A stretch of 64,000 nucleotides of DNA, taken from the NCBI RefSeq assembly GCF_011601275.1, contig NZ_JAAOLY010000001.1:372001-436000 (forward strand), given 5' to 3'. The number at the start of each line of letters is the position of its first letter. Position 1 is the stretch's first letter. The notes under the pieces were generated by a model. It was not told the origin of the DNA. It ran no database searches and saw only the letters and a list, made by a program, of their open reading frames with translations. A program made the position numbers and the translations under genes. This DNA is from Janthinobacterium lividum. GTDB taxonomy: Bacteria; Pseudomonadota; Gammaproteobacteria; Burkholderiales; Burkholderiaceae_D. Positions 8,587-16,922 of the stretch are shown piece after piece.

Positions 8587-9730
8587 TGTTCTCGGTATAG
8601 GGCGCGATCTGCCGCTGCTTGTCGGCGATCTCGCATACGCCGTCGGCATAGCGGTGGGAGATGGCGATGAACTGATCCTGGATCTGCAAAAAGGCGTCGA
8701 CGATCTCGGCGTCGAAATGCGAACCGCGTCCCTCGACGATGATCTGCACGGCTTGCGCATGATCCATGCCCTGCTTGTAGATGCGCCGGCTGATCAGGGC
8801 GTCGTACACGTCGGCCAGCGCCATCAGGCGCGCCGAAATCGGGATGTCTTCGCCAGCCAGCCCTTGCGGGTAGCCGCTGCCATCCCATTTTTCATGGTGG
8901 CTGTAGGCGATCTCCTTCGCGTACTTGAGGAAATCGACTTCGATGCCCAGTTCGTGCTCGGCCGCCAGGATGGCGTCGCGCCCCAGGGTGGTGTGCGTCT
9001 TCATGATGGCCATTTCGTGCGGCTCGAAACGTCCCGGCTTGAGCAGGATATGGTCGGGGATGCCCACCTTGCCGATGTCGTGCAACGGCGCCGTCTTGAA
9101 CAGCAGTTCGATATTCTTGTCCGTCAAAAAATCGCGGAAACGCGGCAAGCCGCGCACCTTCTCGGCCAGCGCCTTCAGGTAGTGCGAAGTGCGGCGGATA
9201 TGATTGCCCGTCTCGCTGTCGCGCGTCTCGGCCAGCGAGGCCATGGCGTGGATGGTGACGTCCTGCAGCGCCGCCACTTCCTGCACGCGGCGCTCCACTT
9301 CCGTTTCCAGGTAATGATTCTGGTCGCGCAGGAAATCCTGCATCTGCTTCATCGCCAGCTGCGTCCTGATGCGCGCCAGCACGATGGGCGCCGAGATCGG
9401 CTTGGTGATGTAGTCGACGGCGCCCAGGGCCAGGCCCAGCTGCTCGTCCGCCACTTCGCTCATGGCGGTGACGAAAATCACGGGGATGCCGGCCGTGGCG
9501 GGATCGGCCTTCAGCGCGCGGCACACGTCGTAGCCGCTCATGCCCGGCATCATGATGTCGAGCAGGATCAGGTCGGGCTGGTCACTGCCGGCGGCGATCT
9601 TCAGGGCGCGCTCGCCATTGACGGCGATCTTGGTGCGGTAGTCGTCTTCCAGCACCGCGCGCAGCAGGTCGATATTGTCTGGCGTGTCGTCGACCACCAG
9701 GATGGTTGGCTTGCTTGCCGGCGCTCTCAT
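8579..9730 (-). CDS. Two-component response regulator with HD-GYP c-di-GMP phosphodiesterase domain
   Basis: A 383-residue RpfG-like protein. The N-terminal receiver domain has the phosphorylatable Asp58 in LILLDIMMPG, with VTA and K (DYITKPIS) following. A coiled-coil linker (about 140-165) leads to an HD-GYP domain with HDIGK and HHEKWDGSGYP, the full signature of an active c-di-GMP hydrolase. It lies 31 bp downstream of a hybrid sensor kinase that ends in an Hpt domain. A phosphorelay from that kinase to this receiver is the simple reading, lowering c-di-GMP on stimulation. Targets could be motility or biofilm genes, but none are linked here. Confidence 0.9.
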   Translation of the reverse strand: MRAPASKPTILVVDDTPDNIDLLRAVLEDDYRTKIAVNGERALKIAAGSDQPDLILLDIMMPGMSGYDVCRALKADPATAGIPVIFVTAMSEVADEQLGLALGAVDYITKPISAPIVLARIRTQLAMKQMQDFLRDQNHYLETEVERRVQEVAALQDVTIHAMASLAETRDSETGNHIRRTSHYLKALAEKVRGLPRFRDFLTDKNIELLFKTAPLHDIGKVGIPDHILLKPGRFEPHEMAIMKTHTTLGRDAILAAEHELGIEVDFLKYAKEIAYSHHEKWDGSGYPQGLAGEDIPISARLMALADVYDALISRRIYKQGMDHAQAVQIIVEGRGSHFDAEIVDAFLQIQDQFIAISHRYADGVCEIADKQRQIAPYTENIS

Positions 9731-9761
9731 GCCCGTCCTTCGTTCTGCATCATTATCCTTC

Positions 9762-12700
9762 TCACAGTGTCAGCTCCAGCGCATCGGCCACTTCGCCCAG
9801 CTGCGCCAGCGCACCTTCGAAATCGTATTGTCCCAGCATGCGCTTCAACTGGCGCGCATGTTCCGCCTGCCCTGCCGCCACCAGCACGGGACCGATGCCG
9901 TCGAGGTGCTTGACGGCCTGCGCATCGTCCTGCAGCAGCAGCTGCGACAGTTCGCGCAAGCCCGCTTCCAGGTGCGCCCGGTCCACCGGCGCCACGTGCG
10001 CCACCACCGCGCCGCCCGCCTCGGCCGCATGGCCGCGCGACTGCATGGCCAGCACGATCTTCGGCACCAGCTCGTCGAGCGCCAGGGTGCAGGCGGCCAG
10101 CGCCTGCGGCAAGCCGTCGTGCGAGCCCAGGCTGAGCAAATGCTCGACCCGCGCGGCGCTGTCGGCCAGGCCGCCGGCGCCGATATTGCCGGCCAGGCCT
10201 TTCAGGGTATGCGCTTCGCGGATCGCCGTTTCCAGCTGGTTGTTTTCGATGGCGGCAACGATGCGCTGCATGGCGTCGAACTGGGTTTCCACGAAGCGGT
10301 CCAGCAATTTTCGCATCAAAGCGGCATTGCCGCCCACGCGGCGCATGGCATCCGCCATTTTCAGGCCGGCGATCACGGGCAGCTCCGCTTCCGGCTGCGC
10401 CACCACCGCCGCCATTTCCTGCGGCGTGGCCGGCGCGATCCAGCGCGCCAGGGTGCCGAACAGCTGCGCCACGTCGATCGGCTTGGCGATGAAATCGTTC
10501 ATGCCGGCGTCCAGGCATTTTTCCTTGTCGCCCACCATGGCATTGGCCGTCATGGCGATCACGGGCAAGTTCGAATAACGGGGATCCTGGCGCAGTTTGC
10601 GCGTCGCCTGGTAGCCGTCCATCACCGGCATCTGGCAATCCATCAGCACGCCGTCATAGGCGTTTTCCGCGATCTTCGCCAACGCGATGGCGCCATTGCC
10701 CGCGATGTCGACACGGATGCCGGCGTCGTTCAGGATATGCTGCGCCACCTCCTGGTTCACTTCATTATCCTCGACCAGCAGCAGCCAGGCGCCACGCAGG
10801 GCGCGTTCGTCGTCGCGGTAGCTGCTCTGGCGCTGCGTCTTGCGGCTCTGCCCCGTCACGCCGCCAAACACGAACGCAATCTGGTCGAGCAGGGTCGAGG
10901 CGCTGATCGGCTTGTTCAATACGCCGTCGAGCGGCAAGTCGCGCTGGCGCGCCGCCTCCAGCAGCGCTTCGCGATGGAAGGCCGTGACCATGATGCAGGC
11001 CGGCGTAGCATCGATGCCGGCGGCATCGGCGCGGATGCCGGCCAGGGTATCGAGGCCGTTCATGCCCGGCATTTTCCAGTCCATCAGCACCAGCCCGTAC
11101 GGCCGCCCCTCGGCACGCGCCTGCGCCACGGAGCCGATGGCCAGCACGCCGCCAGACACGGCACGCGCCTCGAAGCCCAGCGCCGTCAGCATGCTGACGA
11201 AGATTTCACGCGCGCTGGGATTGTCGTCGACCACCAGCACGCGCAAGCCCTGGAATTGCTGCGGCAATAGCAAATTATCGCGCGGCACGGCGGCCAGGCC
11301 GAAGCGGGCCGTGAAGAAAAAGGTGCTGCCCACGCCCGCTTCGCTGACCAGGTCGATCTCGCCTTCCATCATTTCCACCAGGCGCTTGCTGATGGTCAGC
11401 CCCAGGCCCGTGCCGCCATGGTGGCGCGTGGTGGAGGTGTCGGCCTGCGTAAAAGCCTGGAACAATTTGCTGCGCTGGGGCGGCGTCAGACCGATGCCCG
11501 TGTCGCGCACGTCCACGCGCAGCACGGCCGCATGTTCTTCCAGCTGCTGCAGGCGGATGGTGACGACGATCTCGCCCTTGTCCGTAAATTTGATCGCGTT
11601 GTTGGTCAGGTTGATCAGCACCTGGCCCAGGCGCAGCGGGTCGCCCTGCAAGGCGTTCGGCACGTCGGGGGCGATGTCGAACAACAGTTCGAGCCCCTTG
11701 TCCTGCGCGCGCATCACGGACAGGTCGGCGATCTGCGCCAGCACGTCCTCGAGGAAGAAATCGACTTTTTCAAAGGCCATCTTGCCCGCCTCGATCTTCG
11801 AGAAATCGAGGATGTCGTCGATGATGGCCAGCAGGTTCTTCGACGCCGATTCCACCTTTTCCAGGTAGTTGCGCTGGGTCGACGTGAGTTCCGTCTGCAG
11901 CGCCAGGTGGGTCATGCCGATGATGCCGTTCATCGGCGTGCGGATTTCATGCGACATATTGGCGAGGAAATCCGACTTCATCTTGGTCGCATCCTCGGCC
12001 ACTTCGACGGCGTGGCGCAGGTCCTGCTCGACGGCCAGGCTGGTGCTCATGTCCTTGAGCGCCTGGAGCAATTCGCCCGTCTCGTCGCGCGACGTCACTT
12101 CGATGACGGAACTGAAGTCGCCATTGGCCACGCGCGTGGCGATCGCCACCGCCTCGCCCAGCGGACGCGTGATCGAGCGCGCCGACCACGCAAAGGCGAG
12201 ACCCGTCAGCAAGGCCGCCAGGCCGATGCCGCCCATCAGCAGCAGCGAGGTACCGATGTCGTTGCGTATCCGTGCCGCGCTGTCGCGGATCTGCTGCTGC
12301 TGCAAGTCGTCGAGCTGGCCCACGTACAGCAGCACTTTTTCCAGCACCGGCAAGGTCTGCGTCTGCACGGCCTGCTCGGCGCGGGCATGCTCGCCGCGTT
12401 CGACCAGTTCGAACATCGCCTTGAGCGACACATAGTAGTCGGCGCGTGCCAGGTGCATCTGTTCCAGCAGGCGCCGTTCCTCGGGCCGCGCATCGAGACC
12501 GTCGAGAATGCGCACCTGCTCATCGATGCCTTGCTTGATCGCTTCCAGGCGCGCCTGGTTCGCCTGGCGCAGCGCCAGCTCGTGCTGGTTCGGCAGGTTG
12601 CCGATGCGCGTGGCCGCCTCGCGCGCCAGCCCGTGGATCTTGCTGGTGGCCTTGGCGGCGACCCAGTCGCGCTGCAGGATATCGTCCGTCTCGGCGCGGA

Positions 12701-12809
12701 TGGCATAGATGCGGCTGCCAGAGAGAACGATGACGACCAGCATCAGCACGATCAACATGGCATAACCGGCATTGATGCGCACGCCGATACTGATATCCCT
12801 GAAGCGCAT
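9762..12809 (-). CDS. Hybrid sensor histidine kinase with two receivers and an Hpt domain
   Basis: A 1015-residue membrane-bound phosphorelay kinase. Domains in order are a TM helix (about 14-35), a periplasmic four-helix-bundle sensor (about 36-185), a second TM (about 187-210) and HAMP (about 211-262). HisKA follows with phospho-acceptor His287 in FLANMSHEIRTPMNG, then an HATPase domain with GTGLGLTIS. Two receiver domains follow, with VLMDWKMPG and VLMDCQMPV as their phosphorylation sites. The protein ends in an Hpt domain with AHTLKGLAGN near 865. All catalytic motifs look intact. The sensor module is of the 4HB_MCP type, so the ligand cannot be predicted. It is first in a two-gene operon with the HD-GYP regulator. 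Confidence 0.9.
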   Translation of the reverse strand: MRFRDISIGVRINAGYAMLIVLMLVVIVLSGSRIYAIRAETDDILQRDWVAAKATSKIHGLAREAATRIGNLPNQHELALRQANQARLEAIKQGIDEQVRILDGLDARPEERRLLEQMHLARADYYVSLKAMFELVERGEHARAEQAVQTQTLPVLEKVLLYVGQLDDLQQQQIRDSAARIRNDIGTSLLLMGGIGLAALLTGLAFAWSARSITRPLGEAVAIATRVANGDFSSVIEVTSRDETGELLQALKDMSTSLAVEQDLRHAVEVAEDATKMKSDFLANMSHEIRTPMNGIIGMTHLALQTELTSTQRNYLEKVESASKNLLAIIDDILDFSKIEAGKMAFEKVDFFLEDVLAQIADLSVMRAQDKGLELLFDIAPDVPNALQGDPLRLGQVLINLTNNAIKFTDKGEIVVTIRLQQLEEHAAVLRVDVRDTGIGLTPPQRSKLFQAFTQADTSTTRHHGGTGLGLTISKRLVEMMEGEIDLVSEAGVGSTFFFTARFGLAAVPRDNLLLPQQFQGLRVLVVDDNPSAREIFVSMLTALGFEARAVSGGVLAIGSVAQARAEGRPYGLVLMDWKMPGMNGLDTLAGIRADAAGIDATPACIMVTAFHREALLEAARQRDLPLDGVLNKPISASTLLDQIAFVFGGVTGQSRKTQRQSSYRDDERALRGAWLLLVEDNEVNQEVAQHILNDAGIRVDIAGNGAIALAKIAENAYDGVLMDCQMPVMDGYQATRKLRQDPRYSNLPVIAMTANAMVGDKEKCLDAGMNDFIAKPIDVAQLFGTLARWIAPATPQEMAAVVAQPEAELPVIAGLKMADAMRRVGGNAALMRKLLDRFVETQFDAMQRIVAAIENNQLETAIREAHTLKGLAGNIGAGGLADSAARVEHLLSLGSHDGLPQALAACTLALDELVPKIVLAMQSRGHAAEAGGAVVAHVAPVDRAHLEAGLRELSQLLLQDDAQAVKHLDGIGPVLVAAGQAEHARQLKRMLGQYDFEGALAQLGEVADALELTL

Positions 12810-12904
12810 GACTTTCCTATAAGAAATTCTTGAAAATCGAAGTCTGAACGTATTCCCCTACAAAATGCAAGGTCTTTTGCAAAGGAAAAAGCACGCCGAT
12901 GCGC

Positions 12905-13102
12905 TTATTTGACCGGCGTTGCTGCCGGGCGCGTCAAGGTGGCGATATGGGCTTGCAGGCAGGCGGGGCACCAGCAGCCCATGGCGGCGCTGCCGGGCAC
13001 GGGAACGGCCGGCGGCAGGGAGACGCACCAGCAGGGCTCCTTGGCGTCCGGGTCAAGCTGGCCGCACTGGAAAGTGGCGCCGCACAGGCTGCACTGGCTC
13101 AT
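12905..13102 (-). CDS. Cysteine-rich CWC family protein
   Basis: A 65-residue protein with the paired motifs CSLCGATFQCG and KEPCWCVSLP, then CWCPACL, which define the small CWC family. It has seven or more cysteines, so it probably binds zinc. It lies between the sensor kinase gene and argB and is transcribed alone. Its function is unknown. Confidence 0.78.
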   Translation of the reverse strand: MSQCSLCGATFQCGQLDPDAKEPCWCVSLPPAVPVPGSAAMGCWCPACLQAHIATLTRPAATPVK

Positions 13103-13239
13103 GGCTGTGTTTGAAATGGCAAGTGTGTGTCATGCTGCGCCGGGAGGCGACGCAGATGTAACGGGCAGTAAAAGGGCTGGCTGGGGGACATATCGGGCCA
13201 GACTATAGGATCATCAGGGAAAATACAACAAGATCGCCC

Positions 13240-13245
13240 TATAAT
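13240..13245 (+). promoter_or_regulatory. -10 element of the argB promoter
   Basis: TATAAT lies 58 bp upstream of the argB start in an otherwise gene-free stretch (13103-13303). The -35 region at the usual distance (about 13217-13222, GGGAAA) is poor. Confidence 0.5.
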
Positions 13246-13303
13246 GCCTCCAGGATTTTCTTCTTCCCTGTAAAATCGCACAAATCTATTTTCCGGACTC
13301 GCC

Positions 13304-14227
13304 ATGAATCAACTAGCTAACTTGAACCTGGACATGAATGACGACTTGACGGCGGTGTCGCCGCAGATCAAGGCGCAGATTCTGGCCGAGGCCCTCCCCT
13401 ACATCCGCAATTTCCACGGCAAGACCATCGTCATCAAATACGGTGGCAACGCCATGACGGACGAACGCCTGAAGCACGGCTTCGCGCGCGACGTCATCCT
13501 GCTCAAGCTGGTCGGCATGAACCCCGTCGTGGTACACGGCGGCGGACCGCAGATCGACAACGCGCTGAAAAAAATCGGCAAGCAAGGCACCTTCGTGCAA
13601 GGCATGCGCATCACCGATGAAGAAACCATGGAAGTGGTGGAGTGGGTGCTGGGCGGCGAAGTGCAGCAGGATATCGTCATGCTGATCAACCATTACGGCG
13701 GCCAGGCAGTAGGCCTGACGGGCAAGGATGGCGGCTTGATCCGCGCGCGCAAGATGCAAATGCCGGACCGCGAACATCCGGGCGAATTCCTCGACATCGG
13801 TTTTGTGGGCGAGATCGACGCGATCAACCCGGCCGTCGTCAAGGCGCTGCAGGACGACGCCTTCATTCCCATCATCTCGCCTATCGGTTTCGGCCAGGAT
13901 GGCCAGGCCTACAACATCAACGCCGACGTCGTGGCGGGCAAGATCGCGGAAATCCTGAAAGCGGAAAAGCTGATCATGATGACCAACATCGCCGGCGTCC
14001 AGGACAAGCAGGGCAACCTGGTAACCGACCTGTCCGCGCGCGAAATCGACGAGATGTTCGCCGATGGCACGATCTCGGGTGGCATGCTGCCGAAGATCTC
14101 GTCCGCGCTCGACGCCGCCAAGTCCGGCGTGAACACGGTGCACATCATCGACGGCCGCATCGAACACTCATTATTGCTGGAAGTGTTGACCGAGCAGGCT
14201 TTTGGTACTATGATCCGTTCGCACTAA
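13304..14227 (+). CDS. argB: Acetylglutamate kinase
   Basis: A 307-residue amino-acid kinase that phosphorylates N-acetyl-L-glutamate, the second step of arginine synthesis. The phosphate-binding IKYGGNAM is at 44-51 and [11 protein letters not shown] at 76-85. The substrate-binding [13 protein letters not shown] and the ATP-site segment NIAGVQD follow, then the C-terminal [27 protein letters not shown]. Its length fits the family with a short N-terminal extension. It is monocistronic and is followed by a hairpin with a short U-run. Confidence 0.94.
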   Translation: MNQLANLNLDMNDDLTAVSPQIKAQILAEALPYIRNFHGKTIVIKYGGNAMTDERLKHGFARDVILLKLVGMNPVVVHGGGPQIDNALKKIGKQGTFVQGMRITDEETMEVVEWVLGGEVQQDIVMLINHYGGQAVGLTGKDGGLIRARKMQMPDREHPGEFLDIGFVGEIDAINPAVVKALQDDAFIPIISPIGFGQDGQAYNINADVVAGKIAEILKAEKLIMMTNIAGVQDKQGNLVTDLSAREIDEMFADGTISGGMLPKISSALDAAKSGVNTVHIIDGRIEHSLLLEVLTEQAFGTMIRSH

Positions 14228-14259
14228 AAAAATCGCAATGCATCACAGCGAGTAGTTTG

Positions 14260-14287
14260 GCGGCGCAGATCACCTGGCGCCGCTTTT
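14260..14287 (+). terminator. Likely intrinsic terminator after argB
   Basis: The arms GCGGCGC (14260-14266) and GCGCCGC (14277-14283) enclose a 10-base loop and are followed by TTTT. It lies 33 bp after the argB stop and just before the tRNA gene. Confidence 0.55.
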
Positions 14288-14292
14288 AATTT

Positions 14293-14367
<75 letters not shown>

Positions 14368-14528
14368 GTATCCTTTCCCCGCAGCTGAAAAACTGTCCAT
14401 GGCAGCGTTGTCCTTCCTCGCCGACCATGCGTACTGTCTTCGTCTCGGCGCCTTGCCCTGAACACTTTTCATCTACTCTGCCGCCGTTTGTTGCGCGGCT
14501 AAGCCAGTTTTACCTCTTCAGCAGTTCT

Positions 14529-15464
14529 TCAATACACCCGCTCGACCTTCAAGCCCTTTTGACGCAGCAAGTCCGGCACGCTTTTTTCTCCGACCAGGTG
14601 CAGCACGCCGATGGCGGCCAGGCTGTGCTTTTCGCGCGCCAGGAGTTTGGCGATGCCGTCGGCCAGGGCCGGGTTGCGGCCATCCAGCAACACCTTTTGC
14701 ACGAACTGCGCGGCGAACGAGGGGTCTGTTGCCGCCTTTGCCGCCAGCTTGTCGAAGGCGGCCGCGTCGGCGTTGCGCCAGGCGTTGGCGATGTCGCGTG
14801 CTTCCTGGCTTTGTTCCTGGTCCTCGATCGACGCCACGCCGTCTTCCAGGAAGCGACACTGGTCAACCGGCGTCATCGCGCCGAACAGCGCCATCTGGCC
14901 TTCCATCGATTCGAGTTCCACCACGGGGATCTTGCGCGCCTTGGCTTGCTGCGACAGGTAATTGTCGACGGCCAGGTCGGAGCGGTAGCCAAGCGTGGAA
15001 AATTCGCCGATGGCCAGCACGCTGGCCAGCATCCACGGCTTCATCGGCGCCACCGCTTCGGGCGCGATGCCGTATTTTTGCAACAGCGGCGCCAGACGCG
15101 GCGCCAGGGTCTGGCGGCAGTCGGCAGGCACTTTGCCGCCCGGCGCCTCCATGCCGTATTTCAGCACGGCGCTGACGGCCTTGCGCGGATCGGCGCCCGG
15201 ATCGATCTCCAGCGCCAGCGCGCCGGCGCCGTCCAATGCCTGCGTCACCGTCGGCTCGAGCGGGTAAAAATCGGGCGCGCCGACGTGGATGGTACCGAAC
15301 AGATACAGGGTGTGACTGGCGTCCTGCACCTTGAACAGGGCGCCACGGTTTTGCGCCACTGGCGGCGCTTCGGCCAAGGCCGCCTGCAACGGTGGCAAGA
15401 ATAATCCGCAAAACATCACTATAATCTGGCGTCGCATGGTTTTCCTGATTGTTGAATTTTTCAT
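14529..15464 (-). CDS. TraB/GumN family protein
   Basis: A 311-residue exported protein of the TraB/GumN (ChaN/TIKI-like) family, putative metalloproteases whose bacterial role is unclear. The signal peptide runs to about residue 32 (cleavage near ALAEA). The first conserved block is LYLFGTIHVG and the last is AIGVLHLVGEKSVPDLL, the two GxH-type motifs of the family. The length is normal. An alternative start is ATG at codon 10 (MRRQIIV), which would make a more classical signal peptide. It is divergent from the pyrimidine nucleotidase gene. Confidence 0.85.
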   Translation of the reverse strand: MKNSTIRKTMRRQIIVMFCGLFLPPLQAALAEAPPVAQNRGALFKVQDASHTLYLFGTIHVGAPDFYPLEPTVTQALDGAGALALEIDPGADPRKAVSAVLKYGMEAPGGKVPADCRQTLAPRLAPLLQKYGIAPEAVAPMKPWMLASVLAIGEFSTLGYRSDLAVDNYLSQQAKARKIPVVELESMEGQMALFGAMTPVDQCRFLEDGVASIEDQEQSQEARDIANAWRNADAAAFDKLAAKAATDPSFAAQFVQKVLLDGRNPALADGIAKLLAREKHSLAAIGVLHLVGEKSVPDLLRQKGLKVERVY

Positions 15465-15488
15465 CTTCTCTCGCTAGCAAAGACTCCT

Positions 15489-16223
15489 GTGCCTGTGTCC
15501 CATCTTAACCGCTCGTCGCCGGTCTGGCTGTTTGACCTCGACAACACGCTGCACAATGCCTCGCACGCCATCTTCCCCACCATCACGGCCAATATGAATA
15601 CCTATATTGCCCGCGTACTGGGCGACGGCGTGACGCCGGCCGACGACGCTATCGTCAATGCGGCGCGCGCGGCCTACTGGCGCCGCTATGGCGCCACCTT
15701 GCTGGGCATGGTCAAGCACCATCAGGTGCAGGCCGCGCATTTTCTGCACGAGACGCATGCGTTCGACGATTTGCGCGCGATGATACGCGCCGAGCGGGGG
15801 CTGGGGGCTTTACTCAAACGCCTGCCTGGCCGTAAAATTTTACTCACCAACGCGCCGCTGCGCTATTCGAGCGACGTGATGCGCCACCTGGGCTTGCGCC
15901 GGCATTTTTCACACCACGTCGCCATCGAAGCGATGCATGTGCACCGCCAGTTGCGGCCCAAGCCATCGACCCTGATGCTGCGCAAACTGATGCGCAAGCA
16001 CCACATCCGCCCCGGCCGCTGCATCCTGGTGGAAGACACCCTGGCCAACCTGAAGGGTGCGAAAAAACTGGGCCTGCGCACGGCCTGGATCACGCAATAC
16101 CTGAAAATAGCCGATCCGATCGGCGTGGCGAAGTTGCCCAAGGCGTTAAATCGCCCCGCTTACGTCGATGTCAAAGTAAAATCTGTCCGGCATTTGGCAC
16201 GCCGCCTTCACCGTCTGCGTTGA
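15489..16223 (+). CDS. Pyrimidine 5'-nucleotidase, HAD superfamily
   Basis: A 244-residue HAD hydrolase of the Sdt1/YjjG pyrimidine 5'-nucleotidase group, expected to dephosphorylate nucleoside monophosphates. The catalytic DxD motif is WLFDLDNTLHNA near the N-terminus. Motif II is ILLTNAP, and motif III/IV is CILVEDTLANLKGAKKLG. The start is a GTG. The basic tail (KVKSVRHLARRLHRLR) is unusual. It is followed closely by slmA in the same direction, as in many Burkholderiales. Confidence 0.86.
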   Translation: MPVSHLNRSSPVWLFDLDNTLHNASHAIFPTITANMNTYIARVLGDGVTPADDAIVNAARAAYWRRYGATLLGMVKHHQVQAAHFLHETHAFDDLRAMIRAERGLGALLKRLPGRKILLTNAPLRYSSDVMRHLGLRRHFSHHVAIEAMHVHRQLRPKPSTLMLRKLMRKHHIRPGRCILVEDTLANLKGAKKLGLRTAWITQYLKIADPIGVAKLPKALNRPAYVDVKVKSVRHLARRLHRLR

Positions 16224-16325
16224 AGGGGACTCCTGGGCTTCCGGTTGACGCTGGAAGCCGCACCGCTAGCGGCGGTGACGGACCTCCCCATCAAGGCAGC
16301 ATTTTTTTTAACGACAAGAGAAAAT

Positions 16326-16901
16326 ATGGCAAGCACACCGCCGGGCCAACGCAGGCTACAAATTCTTCAGGCCCTCGCCGCAATGCTGGAGCAGCCGAAA
16401 GGCGAAAAGATCACCACCGCCGCACTGGCGGCCAGACTGACCGTATCGGAAGCGGCCCTGTACCGCCATTTCGCCAGCAAGGCGCAAATGTTCGAAGGGC
16501 TGATCGAATTCATCGAGTCGAGCGTCTTCGGCCTGATCAACCAGATCGCGGAAAAGCACAGCGACGGCATGACGCAGACGCGCGACATCATCGGCATGCT
16601 GCTCAATTTCGCCATCAGCAATCCGGGCATGACGCGCGTGCTCATCGGCGATGCGCTGGTCAATGAGGACGAGCGCCTGCAAGTGCGCATGAACCAGTTC
16701 TACGACCGCGTGGAACTGGCGCTCAAGCAGGCCTTGCGCGTTGCCGCCGCCGAAGGCCATGGCAAGGAAAGCGAAGTGGCGGCGCGCGCCACCCTGATTG
16801 TCAGCTTCGTCATTGGGCGCTGGCACCGCTACGCCAAGAGCGGCTTCAAGATCAATCCATCCCAGGAAGCGGCGCTGCAAATCGCCATGCTGCTGGGGTA
16901 A
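16326..16901 (+). CDS. slmA: Nucleoid occlusion factor SlmA (TetR family)
   Basis: A 191-residue TetR-family protein. SlmA binds specific chromosomal sites and blocks FtsZ assembly over the nucleoid. The N-terminal helix-turn-helix is ITTAALAARLTVSEAALYRHF, and the following FASKAQMFEGLIEFIESSVFGLIN is a close match to known SlmA proteins. The C-terminal IGRWHRYAKSGFK is also characteristic. ATG 16326 matches the usual N-terminus, and the frame remains open upstream without support. It sits immediately upstream of pabBC. Confidence 0.9.
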   Translation: MASTPPGQRRLQILQALAAMLEQPKGEKITTAALAARLTVSEAALYRHFASKAQMFEGLIEFIESSVFGLINQIAEKHSDGMTQTRDIIGMLLNFAISNPGMTRVLIGDALVNEDERLQVRMNQFYDRVELALKQALRVAAAEGHGKESEVAARATLIVSFVIGRWHRYAKSGFKINPSQEAALQIAMLLG

Positions 16902-16922
16902 GTCACCGCCGCGGCTGTCCCC

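Noticed and set aside
11418-12833. Long open frames on the plus strand opposite the sensor kinase
   Set aside because: Such antisense frames are common in GC-rich DNA, lack recognisable domains and mirror the true gene on the minus strand.
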